Of a stretch of 64,000 nt of DNA, positions 36,403 to 45,748 are shown in pieces (position 1 is the stretch's first letter; each line of letters starts with the position of its first letter). The stretch covers positions 186,001 to 250,000 of the forward strand of contig NC_087381.1 of the NCBI RefSeq assembly GCF_963675165.1, written 5' to 3'. Made by a program: the position numbers and the translations under genes. Origin of the DNA: Halichondria panicea. Lineage: Eukaryota; Porifera; Demospongiae; Suberitida; Halichondriidae. The notes beneath the pieces were generated by a model, which did no database searches, was not told the origin of the DNA, and worked only from the letters and a program-made list of their open reading frames with translations.

Positions 36403-36829
36403 TGAACTAGACACTGAACATTGATCTGGCTACTGATTTACATCGTACAATTATATAAGCTGTAGTTTATTGATCAATGGTATGAACAATGAATTTGTGT
36501 GTTAGATAAATAATTTATTAAGCTGAAGGCATACATTCAAGCCTGCCATGTCACCATCAGGGACCTGATTGATGTCAAATCACAGGTCAGATCACATATT
36601 ATCACATATTATAGAGTTCATACCGATACAGTTGCATTGCAGGACTCGTTGGAGGCATTGGATCCCCTGTTTAAGGACGTTGGTATGCAATGCAGGTAAA
36701 AGTAGTCAAGCTAAGGTCGCTTCATTCGTGGTCCAGTATTCAACCACACAAATGATAAGACATCAAATGCACCACAACATAACTTAGAAACCCCAGAGAT
36801 AAGATATTAAATAAGAGGTCACGGCACCA

Positions 36830-36837
36830 TATAAATT
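36830..36837 (+). promoter_or_regulatory. TATA box of collagen-like gene C3
   Basis: TATAAATT lies 54-61 bp upstream of the C3 ATG, followed by ACTTTGAACTGA as in the sister genes. Confidence 0.55.
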
Positions 36838-36890
36838 GACTTCAGTATAGAGTATTAACTTTGAACTGATTTACGCATGTACAACAAAAA

Positions 36891-38441
36891 ATGGATTCAA
36901 ATGTGAAGATTATCGGTATCTCAGTGGCAGCCTTTGTGCTACTGACAATCTCAATGTATGGAGGTCTATTCTTTGCTGTGTGGAATCTACATACCCAAAG
37001 CGTGAGTCTAAAGACTGATAATCAGAACCAAAACTCTGAATTGCGAAGTTTAAAAGAGAACCAAATCACTGAATTACGATGTCTGAAATCTGAGAATGCA
37101 AACCTACAGAACCAAATCTCTGAATTACGAGGCTTTGTTGGAGCTAATCCAAACTCCCACTCGAGTGATGAAGCCACGGTGATGGACACACTAAAGCGAC
37201 TAACTCGACAATCCGGCTCCTCTCAAAGTGCTACTGATCTACTTGCTGATGCTCTGGCAGAACTAATTGAAAAGAAACTCTACACTATAATGGACTGTGC
37301 TAGAGATGACGCTGATAATTTAACCGACTGTTCGCTCAAGCCAGGCCCAAAGGGGGACAAGGGATGCCTGGGTGATCAAGGTAAAGAAGGCCCTCAGGGA
37401 ATGAACGGAGAGCCTGGGGTCATAGGACTCAGCGGACACAATGGTTACCCTGGTTACCCTGGTCATAAAGGGGAGGTGGGTCCAAAGGGTCCTATCGGCG
37501 ATCCTGGCCCAATGGGGCACCGAGGAGTTAAAGGAGATATGGGCGAGATCGGTCAACGAGGTGAGGCGGGGGTTAAAGGCGAGCGAGGCTTTAGAGGAGA
37601 ACACGGTTTCCCTGGACACAAAGGCGAGAGTGGCGGGCCGGGCGCCAAGGGGGTTAAAGGAGATCGAGGCTTTGGAGGCAATAATGGACAAAAGGGAGAG
37701 AAAGGAATGACGGGGGTTCAAGGTCCACCGGGACCTATTGCTACTACCATTCCCTCTGAGAGGTGTGGTGGTCCTGGATGGAGGAAGGTGGCATTCATTG
37801 ATATGACTAATACTAGCCAAAACTGCCCTCAAGGACTAACACTGACTGGCTACTCAAAACGATCATGTGGTCGAACAAATTCACAAGATTGCTCATCAGT
37901 CACCTTTCCTGTTGGTGGGGGTCAATACAGTCGAGTGTGTGGGAGAGCTAGGGCTTATCAGTGGGGTGATATGGCGTCCTTTTATGCGTATCATGCTTGG
38001 TCACATGGTATCAATGCACAGTACGTTGATGGACTAAGCTTCACTCATGGAACACCCAGGACACACATTTGGACATTCGCAGTTGGTTGGTATCAAGGAA
38101 CCAGTGGTGATGCTAGTGATAATATTAGACTACACCTCTGCCCTTGTAACCCAGGCAGCAAGCACGGCTCTCCTCCTTTTGTTGGTAATGACTATTTCTG
38201 TGAGAGTGGCGTAAGCTCTCGTTCTGCAGTGCGTCCTTACAGACTTCACCCTAATGATCCACTCTGGGATGGTCAGGGGTGTATCCATGGCAACCCGTGC
38301 TGTTCGTTGAACAACCCACCATGGTTTAACCAAACACTACCAACCCCCACAACTGATGATATTGAAATGAGACTATGCTTGGCTAATTCTGCACCTTATG
38401 CTAACATAGCTCTTGAACAAATGGAACTATACGTCTACTGA
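36891..38441 (+). CDS. Transmembrane collagen-like protein with variable C-terminal domain, C3
   Basis: Single-exon frame of 516 aa starting MDSNVKIIGISVAAFVLL. It has the longest stalk of the intact copies: repeated heptad units with NSELRSLKENQ, ITELRCLKSENANLQ and ISELRG. The rest follows the family plan: KRLTRQ, collagen rod, Cys-rich domain. The Thr/Pro linker is almost absent (PIATTIPSERCGG). The rod has one extra stretch, GVIGLSGHNGYPGYPGHKGE, shared with C4. Variable islands: TNSQDC, WGDMASFYAYHAWSH, WYQGTSGDASDNIRLHLC, VRPYRLHPND, LANSAPY. C2 and C3 share the SSRSAV part of island 4, while C3 and C4 share the rod insertion, so the copies look like mosaics. Function unknown; a surface or shed adhesive or recognition protein is inferred. 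Confidence 0.85.
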   Translation: MDSNVKIIGISVAAFVLLTISMYGGLFFAVWNLHTQSVSLKTDNQNQNSELRSLKENQITELRCLKSENANLQNQISELRGFVGANPNSHSSDEATVMDTLKRLTRQSGSSQSATDLLADALAELIEKKLYTIMDCARDDADNLTDCSLKPGPKGDKGCLGDQGKEGPQGMNGEPGVIGLSGHNGYPGYPGHKGEVGPKGPIGDPGPMGHRGVKGDMGEIGQRGEAGVKGERGFRGEHGFPGHKGESGGPGAKGVKGDRGFGGNNGQKGEKGMTGVQGPPGPIATTIPSERCGGPGWRKVAFIDMTNTSQNCPQGLTLTGYSKRSCGRTNSQDCSSVTFPVGGGQYSRVCGRARAYQWGDMASFYAYHAWSHGINAQYVDGLSFTHGTPRTHIWTFAVGWYQGTSGDASDNIRLHLCPCNPGSKHGSPPFVGNDYFCESGVSSRSAVRPYRLHPNDPLWDGQGCIHGNPCCSLNNPPWFNQTLPTPTTDDIEMRLCLANSAPYANIALEQMELYVY

Positions 38442-38624
38442 TGAACTAGAGACACTGAACATTGATCTGACTCTGTTAGCTACTGAATATCCTATAGATA
38501 CTTGTCAAGATAATTTTTTGATAGTCATGGATAATTATTACTAAACCTTAGTGAATGTGCTGAAATTTGATAATTTAATTGCGTTTTAACTTTTGTGATA
38601 CTCATATGTAACTACACTGTATAC

Positions 38625-38666
38625 AAACTTTGGTGCTTGGTTCATACCAAACAGTGAGGTTGTGAT
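38625..38666 (-). pseudogene. WDR7 exon 27 fragment
   Basis: A 5' piece of WDR7 exon 27 and its acceptor, matching 45884-45925. Downstream flank continues as in the other copies until interrupted by the transposon at 38758. Confidence 0.75.
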
Positions 38667-38757
38667 CTGTAGGAGGACGGGAGGTTATACAAATAACCAA
38701 TACTGTAACCATGACAGTGCGTGGGAGGGAGGGAGGTTACTAGTGTAAGCATGGACA

Positions 38758-39476
38758 TAGCCTCGATTCCAGGCCGCTTGAACAAGGCGGCCTGGTATAC
38801 CTTGTATGCGCATGCGTGTACATTACCCCAAAAAGGGGGTAATCTGTGTATTTGTGGATACTGTCAGTAAAATAAACCGTATACTATTTGTATTCTGATT
38901 TTACAGTCCATTACATAGAAGTATTGTGCAAAGATGACTGAGTTCTTACGCCCTTTATTGTATCAAGCCAAGCCCTACACTGTAAGGCTACAGATGTTAT
39001 AGGAAAGGCATGATGTGTTCCTGTGGGTCCCCTGATGAGGCTGTGGTAATATAGACCAGGCAAGTGTTCTGCTACTAAATCTTGCCTTTATGTTCAACAA
39101 GAAGTCATCGCTGAAGAAGCTAATGATTACTCCTGAAAGCTTTTAATAAGCTTTAACTCGACACTCAGGAAGTTATTCACTCAAGATCTACTGATGTATT
39201 AAAGAGTCCACCACTCTTCCTAGCTGGCAACGCTACCTGTCTGAGAGGCTTTCTTAAACTGTCTCTTTGATAAACAGAGCTAGAAGAAGCAACACTGCTG
39301 CAGCATAATTATTCTAGTGTCTCTGAAAGCTGTCACATTGTCATACGTATTATTCCCTTTTGTAACTTTGTCCGTTTTTTTATAATTTGTATGATGAAAT
39401 TGTTGTCAATTATTTCGCGCATGCGCATACAAGGTATACCAGGCCGCCTTGTTCAAGCGGCCTGGAATCGAGGCTA
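38758..39476. mobile_element. 719-bp inverted-repeat transposon (MITE) with 9-bp target duplication
   Basis: The element starts TAGCCTCGATTCCAGGCCGC and ends with the exact reverse complement; the terminal inverted repeats match perfectly for about 59 bp, to TATGCGCATGCG. GCATGGACA flanks both ends (38749-38757 and 39477-39485). The empty site exists at about 32115 (TAAGCATGGACAGTACTTG), which confirms the insertion. Each terminal repeat contains a further palindrome (GGCCGCTTGAACAAGGCGGCC). No transposase frame is present, so it is non-autonomous. A 9-bp duplication suggests a Mutator-like source (inference). Confidence 0.92.
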
Positions 39477-39629
39477 GCATGGACAGTACTTGTATACAGT
39501 GGGGAAAAGAGCTACAGATAAAAAATTGATAAGATTGGCCAGGGAAAACAATAAAAAGAGATCTCATACACACACACGCACGCACGCACGCACACACACA
39601 CACACACACGCCCGCACACACACACGTAC

Positions 39630-39817
39630 CAGAGAGCAATTAGTCAGCGTAGGAGTAGATATAGCCATCATCAGAGAACACGAGAGTAGTGACCGGATGT
39701 TTGTGAGACTGTACTATCTGAGTGCGTCCTTGCTTGAGATCATAGACCACCACCTGACCCGCCCTACCCCCCACAGCTAGCCTCCGAGACTTGGGGGAGT
39801 AACTGATGTTGGGGATC
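39630..39817 (-). pseudogene. WDR7 exon 26 pseudogene, second copy
   Basis: It matches 46128-46332 with deletions and the same decayed C-terminal end as the copy at 32.4 kb. Together with the exon 27 fragment and the truncated collagen copy that follows, it repeats the 31.9-32.9 kb unit inside the DPP pseudogene intron. Confidence 0.85.
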
Positions 39818-40029
39818 TTGCATGGTATAGGAGGAGGGAGGTACTAGCTGTATATAGGCTGGTCTGCAAGAACAGATAATAAGTACATATTAATTTTAGA
39901 CTTTTGTTGACAATTTAACAGATACGACATCAAGCACACCACAACCATATACAATAACATAACTATGAAACCCCCTGCAGAGATAATTAGGTTAGTGTAT
40001 AAATAGTGTACTTTCATGAATCATCAAAG

Positions 40030-40380
40030 AGCTATATACACGTATGGAATATCAATGTATAGTGGTGGTCTATTCTTTACTGTGTGGAATCTACGCACAT
40101 AAGCCAAAGCATGTACCCCCAGAGTGTGAGTCTATTATTTAAAAGGATGAGACATTACATTGAATTGCGAAGTCTAAAATCTGAGAATGCAAACCTACAG
40201 AACCAAATCTCTGAATTGCGAGGCTTTGTCGGAGCTAATCCAAACCCCCACTCGGGTGATGAAGCCACGGTGATGGACACACTAAAGAGACTAACTAGAC
40301 AATGTGGCTCCTCTCAAAGTGCTACTGATCTGCTTACTGCACCACAACCACTTAGAAACCTGGCACACAACATGTGAGAA
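40030..40380 (+). pseudogene. Truncated collagen-like gene copy
   Basis: 40044 onward repeats the anchor fragment of 32779. 40156-40340 encodes LRSLKSENANLQNQISELRG, then GANPNPHSGDEAT, KRLTRQ and SSQSATDLL, and then loses the family frame. It has no collagen rod or C-terminal domain. Confidence 0.85.
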
Positions 40381-40449
40381 TAATTGAATAAGAGATCACT
40401 GTGTACAAATAGTGTAGCTACTTTAGTAAGAGCATTGTCTTTGAACTGA

Positions 40450-41994
40450 ATGTACAACACAAACATGGGCGCAAATATGAAGTTCAGTATCTCTCAAATA
40501 GCCTTTGTGCTACTGACAATCTCAATGTTTGGAGGTCTATCCTTTGCTGTGTGGAATCTACATAGCCAAGTTTCTGAATTACGAGGCTTTGTCGGAGCTA
40601 ATCCGAACCCCCACTCGAGTGATGAAGCCACAGTGATGGACACACTAAAGCGACTAACTCGACAATCCGGCTCCTCTCAAAGTGCTACTGATCTACTTGC
40701 TGATGCTCTGGCAGAACTAATTGAAAAGAAACTCTACACTATAATGGAATGTGCTAGAGATGACGCTGATAATTTAACCGACTGTTCGCTCAAGCCAGGT
40801 CCAAAGGGGGACAAGGGATGCCTGGGTGATCAAGGTAAAGAAGGCCCTCAGGGAATGAACGGAGAGCCTGGGGTCATAGGACTCAGCGGACACAATGGTT
40901 ACCCTGGTTACCCTGGTCATAAAGGGGAGGTGGGTCCAAAGGGTCCTATCGGCAATCCCGGCCCAATGGGGCACCGAGGGGTTAAAGGAGATATGGGCGA
41001 GATCGGTCAACGAGGTGAGGCGGGGGTTAAAGGTGACAAAGGTATGAAAGGACATTATGGTTTCCCTGGACACAAAGGCGAGAGTGGCGGGCCAGGTGCC
41101 AAGGGAGTTAAAGGAGATCGAGGCTTTGGAGGCAATAATGGACAAAAGGGAGAGAAAGGAATGACAGGGGTGCAAGGTCCACCGGGACCTATTCCCACCA
41201 CACAACCACCAACTACTGGAGCAATGACTACACAACCACCAACTACTGGAGCAATGACTACACAACCACCAACTACTGGAGCAATGACTACACAACCACC
41301 AACTGTTCCCTCTGAGAGGTGTGGTGGTCCTGGATGGAGGAAGGTGGCATTCATTGATATGACTAATACTAGCCAAAACTGCCCTCAAGGACTAACACTG
41401 ACTGGCTACTCAAAACGATCATGTGGTGCAGCACATTCGAATGTATACGGTTGTTCATCAGTCACCTTTCCTGTTGGTGGGGGTCAATACAGTCGAGTGT
41501 GTGGGAGAGCTAAGGCTTATCAGTGGGGCAGCTTGCTGTCCTTTTATGGGTATCACCAATACTCACGTGGTATCAATGCACAGTACGTTGATGGACTAAG
41601 CTTCACTCATGGAACACCCAGGACACACATTTGGACATTTGCAGCTGGTTACTATCAAACAATCACTACTAATAATAACTATAGATACCATCGCTGTCCT
41701 TGTAACCCAGGCAACACCGACGGCTCCCCTCCTTTTGTTGGTAATGACTATTTCTGTGAGAGTGGCGCCAGCTCTTCTTCACGTGGACATAGCATATTTT
41801 TCCTTGATGATCCACTCTGGGATGGTCAGGGATGTATCCATGGCAACCCGTGCTGTCAATTGAACAACCCACCGTGGTTTAACCAAACACTACCAACCCC
41901 CACAACTGATGATATTGAAATGAGACTATGCATGAATAATCCTGCGACTCATGCTAACATTGCTCTTGAACAAATGGAACTATACGTCTACTGA
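40450..41994 (+). CDS. Transmembrane collagen-like protein with variable C-terminal domain, C4
   Basis: Single-exon frame of 514 codons; the likely start is Met at 40465 (MGANMKFSI). The stal is the shortest of the set (HSQVSELRG). It has KRLTRQ, a collagen rod with the GVIGLSGHNGYPGYPG insertion, and the longest linker, with three TTQPPTTGAM units plus a terminal TTQPPTVPSE. The Cys-rich domain is complete. Variable islands: GAAHSNVYGC (the only copy with AAH in place of RTH/RTN), WGSLLSFYGYHQYS, YYQTITTNNNYRYHRC, SSSRGHSIFFLDD, MNNPATH. The usual TATA module is weak here (ACAAATAG at about 40405). It is located between the copies of DPP exons 5 and 4, antisense to them. Confidence 0.85.
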   Translation: MYNTNMGANMKFSISQIAFVLLTISMFGGLSFAVWNLHSQVSELRGFVGANPNPHSSDEATVMDTLKRLTRQSGSSQSATDLLADALAELIEKKLYTIMECARDDADNLTDCSLKPGPKGDKGCLGDQGKEGPQGMNGEPGVIGLSGHNGYPGYPGHKGEVGPKGPIGNPGPMGHRGVKGDMGEIGQRGEAGVKGDKGMKGHYGFPGHKGESGGPGAKGVKGDRGFGGNNGQKGEKGMTGVQGPPGPIPTTQPPTTGAMTTQPPTTGAMTTQPPTTGAMTTQPPTVPSERCGGPGWRKVAFIDMTNTSQNCPQGLTLTGYSKRSCGAAHSNVYGCSSVTFPVGGGQYSRVCGRAKAYQWGSLLSFYGYHQYSRGINAQYVDGLSFTHGTPRTHIWTFAAGYYQTITTNNNYRYHRCPCNPGNTDGSPPFVGNDYFCESGASSSSRGHSIFFLDDPLWDGQGCIHGNPCCQLNNPPWFNQTLPTPTTDDIEMRLCMNNPATHANIALEQMELYVY

Positions 41995-42245
41995 TGAACT
42001 AGATACACTGAACATTGATCTAACTCTGTTAGCTACTGATTTACAATTATTGTGACGGTCATAGATATTACCGAAAACCTTTGTGAATGTGCTGAAAGTT
42101 TGACAATTTAATTGCGTTCTAACTTTTTGCGATATAAGCATACCAGTATGGGTATTTACAATGTTATGCTAAGACTTGCAAATTAAAGTTCGTAAATTGA
42201 TGCTCGCAAAACATTGTAATAATATTTAGATACTTAATTGTTCAC

Positions 42246-43880
42246 CTGTAGTAAGAGAGGTCATCTGATGCTTGACCCCGGTAGCGCTGTCTATCACCCA
42301 CACCTCCCCCCGACATACACAGCCGAGGAGCTGAGGGGTCAAAGGGCAAAGCTTGTAGTCCAATGCCCAAGGAAACTCTGGGAATTTAGCCACACCCACT
42401 TCCTGTACAGGAGAGGGGTCAGAACAGTATTACCATAATCTGCTCTCAAAGGTAGCTACCAGAATGGCTGAATTGTATTATCACACCTGCTCAGTGAGTA
42501 CTTAGAATACCAATATGTAACTACATGTAGACTATATACAACCCTTTTCACGAAATGCATTTAGAGAAAACATAAGTCAACCACTATAGCTACAGTGCAC
42601 ACAGTGGGACCACACTATAGGTTCTGTACACTAGCTACAGTGCACACAGTGGGACCACACTATAGGCTCTGTACACTAGCTACAGTGCACACAGTGGGAC
42701 CACACTATAGGCTCTGTACAATAGCTACAGTGCACACAGTGGGACCACACTATAGGCTCTGTACACTAGCTACAGTGCACACAGTGGGACCACACTATAG
42801 GCTCTGTACACTAGCTATACAGTGCGCACAGTGGGACCACACTATAGGCTCTGTACACTAGCTACAGTGCACACAGTGGGACCACACTATAGGCTCTGTA
42901 CACTAGCTACAGTGCACACAGTGGGACCACACTATAGGCTCTGTACACTAGTCTACACACTGCAGGTCAATTAGAGTAGCATTTCTGCTTCTTGCTGCAT
43001 TTCAAGTGAGGTTGGTACCAGCCAGCACACTAGTACACTGTGTTATAAGGAGACTCACTGATTGCCTGTCCAGGACCAGACACTGAGGTCCATGCACTAG
43101 GAGGAGATCACATGATGACAAGTAGTCATACTGTGTGAGGCCACTACCTGTGGACCGCATCCGTTCCCGTAGCAACTGCTCGGACCTGAGGACAATTCAA
43201 TTCAGTATTCAAAATGTACCAGCACAGCATAGAAGATCAAATGCTACAATGTCATGTGATACGTTACAGTGCATAGTTATACAAGACTAAGATATGTACA
43301 GGCATTACCTACAGCCGTACATTACCCCACACCTCACACCCACACACTTCGAGAGTTGTCTGGTAGGATGATCGGAAGAGCACAGTTTCCTCCAGCTAGT
43401 CTGCAATGGGCGACTAAGCTCGGTAGTCACGGCAACAGGAGGGTCTACGACCATCTTTCACAACCTGCGGAGTCTCGCTCAACATCTGTGACAGTGTGTG
43501 TGGTGTGTGGTGTGGGCGGGGATATAGTTATAGCCTCGTGCATTGGAACTACAATTATATTAACTGTTCCAAGGTCACAGTACAATGACGTAAGGGAGTA
43601 CCCCAGTGTGTGTATATATAATAAGGGTACCCCAGTGTGTGTGTACTGTGTGTGTGTGTGTGTGGTGTGTGAAGAGTGTATATAGTGAGGGTACACATTA
43701 CCCCCTGGCCTCACCATCGCCATGATAGGGTGGAAAGTGGCTGTACAGGGACCCCCCGGACAGAAACAACACTTGACGACCGTCCCTACTCAAGTTGATG
43801 GTGTTGGGGAGTCCTTGGAATGGCCTCGAGTAGCCAGTCTTAATGGAGCGACACGTTTGAATCATCTCTTGGAAATCCAT
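42246..43880 (-). pseudogene. DPP8/9 pseudogene, copies of exons 4, 3, 2 and 1
   Basis: Exon 4 (42246-42402) and exon 3 (43059-43185) remain open and nearly identical to the intact gene. Exon 2 (43348-43485) has lost one base: the frame reads GCERWS then stop where the intact gene reads GCDKMVVD. Around the start codon (about 43880) a short insertion displaces the first ATG from the frame. With exon 6 and exons 8-18 missing, this copy cannot make the protease. Confidence 0.92.
42586..42951. repeat. 45-bp minisatellite, duplicate array, about 8 copies
   Basis: Same unit as 29591-29979, at the homologous intron position of the DPP pseudogene. Copy number and one small insertion differ, so the arrays have diverged since duplication. 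Confidence 0.95.
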
Positions 43881-44072
43881 GGCAGCCGGCCATAGTTCTC
43901 TATCTAGGGCTGGCTGGGTGTGGTAACGCCTCCTCTTCTTTGTTATTGTTGTACAGTAGGGAAAATCCCATCGTATAGGGAAATCCCCAATGCTTGGTGT
44001 GCATTAAATAGAAACAAACTTTTGGTTGGATATAAAATTCTGATCAAGAGCTCCTATCCTATAGAAGCAATA
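43881..44072. promoter_or_regulatory. Divergent promoter of prefoldin 1, right copy
   Basis: The duplicate of 30921-31102, upstream of the intact prefoldin 1 gene. It shares GGCTGGCTGGGTGTGGTAAC and the following bases with the left copy. Confidence 0.5.
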
Positions 44073-44152
44073 ATGGCCACTCCAGATCCAGAACTGACCA
44101 AAGTGAGTGACAGTCTCTATTAGCCTTCTAGCCATAGCAGCAAGATCTAGTC

Positions 44153-44239
<87 letters not shown>

Positions 44240-45039
44240 ACACACACATTGCTTGTCATGCATGCATGTACGTACATGCAACCTTTAGTCTCGTGGGCCA
44301 TACCCATAGTATCACACACACACACTGTGCAGGCATTCTCTGAGCTCCAAGTAAAGATGATTGAAAACAGTCAGCGTGTCAAGATTGCCGAGGGTCAGGT
44401 AATGGCTATCAAGAAGGACATCGCTAAGTCTAACCTCACAGATAAAGAGTTGTCTAATCTCCCTCCTGGCACTAACACCTACCAGGCAGTGGGACGGATG
44501 TACGTGAGGGGGTGGGCGTAAAGATAATGACATCAGCGTATATTAACTGTATAATTATGGGTAATGATTGAAAGGAACAGCTTCAACTACATAGCTATAG
44601 CTATTAGTTAATAGCTTCATTTCTAGCCCCAGTATTTAGCAGTAGTAACCTAGCAAGTGTACGATATACAATTGATTTCACCGCCCACACACACACGCCC
44701 ACACTATATGCACAGGTTTATGCTCCAGCCTGTCAAGAAGGTTCGTGCTGACTTGAAGAAAGGTCGCAGTGACAAAGAAGAAAAGATCAGAGCCATTCAG
44801 AACCAGGTACACAGACTAACTAGTCCTACCTATACATCAATATAATTAGTTTCCAAAAACTATACAAATGTAATATAATAGCACAGCTAGTTAACTCCGT
44901 AAGTACCATTATAATTATATTGTATATCAATATACATATTCACACCCCTCCCTCTCTCTGTGTGCAGGTGTCATATTGGGAGAAGGAGGTACGGAGTGGA
45001 GAAGAGAGTCTCAGAGACCTTGTTAGTCAGAAACGATAA
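44073..45039 (+). CDS. PFDN1: Prefoldin subunit 1
   Basis: Four exons (44073-44102, 44333-44499, 44716-44806, 44968-45039) join in phase to 360 nt, 119 aa (human PFDN1 122 aa). It starts MATPDPELTKAFSELQ; the centre LTDKELSNLPPGTNTYQAVG and RMFMLQPVKKVRADLKKG are the beta-prefoldin core; both ends are coiled-coil helices (from AFSELQVKMI and to VSYWEKEVRSGEESLRDLVS). Prefoldin is a six-subunit cytosolic chaperone that delivers nascent actin and tubulin to CCT. Exons 2 and 3 follow (CA)-rich acceptors, and intron 1 holds an 82-bp CA tract. It is divergent from the DPP pseudogene and convergent with WDR7. A decayed copy is at 31.1 kb. Confidence 0.93.
44156..44237. repeat. (CA)n microsatellite in PFDN1 intron 1
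   Basis: 82 bp of CA with one TA interruption, on the sense strand. The corresponding site of the left copy has only a few CA units and has lost the exon that follows. Confidence 0.95.
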
Positions 45040-45748
45040 TCTGTATTTACGTAGTAACCCCTGGCAACTGTCCCGTATCAGCATGCAATGTGTTAAATTC
45101 TTTGTGTACTTGTTACAATTATGTCTTGAAATTGTTATCAATTATTATGCTTCGAGGCGTAGCCGCACGATGGATACGGTATATGTAGTAGATAATTATT
45201 TTGTAAACTTTGACCTCTTGCAGACACACCCCTTATCCTATGTACGTAATGCGCATGCGCGAATATCCACAGATCCTTGCAACATTGATTATCAATGCTT
45301 GCAGAGAATCAATTAATTTTCTTGAAGGCCTTGTAACTAAGCCACACAACACTACTCCTGATACAACAGATTATATACACTGAACCCATCCATGCATGCA
45401 TGCAGATTCTGGCGGAACTTTTCTTGAGGTAACACTTAATGATACCTGTATATAATACAGTAGATATAATTATGATGCATGTAAAACAAGTCTTTTCTTC
45501 TTAGTGAGTTTATATTAGCTAACTTTAATGAAAACTTATTCCCCCTACTACTATAACACTAATACTTTTTGAGCGAAAGCATAACATGGCGAGAGGCATT
45601 AGCACAGTGCATGCAGCTTGCAACACTCGTTAACTTTGTCAACATCAACAACTATTTTAACTAACTAATTACCATTTCACACAAAACACACAAACACTGA
45701 TTATTCCAACTGTTATATTATATATACAAATTATAGGAAATTACTGTT
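45040..45748. other. Convergent gap PFDN1 / WDR7
   Basis: AT-rich sequence without a gene. 45149-45265 has TGCTTCGAGGCGTAGCCGCA and GCGCATGCGCGAATATCC, resembling ends of inverted-repeat elements seen elsewhere in the window, but no clear pair of ends was found. Confidence 0.4.
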
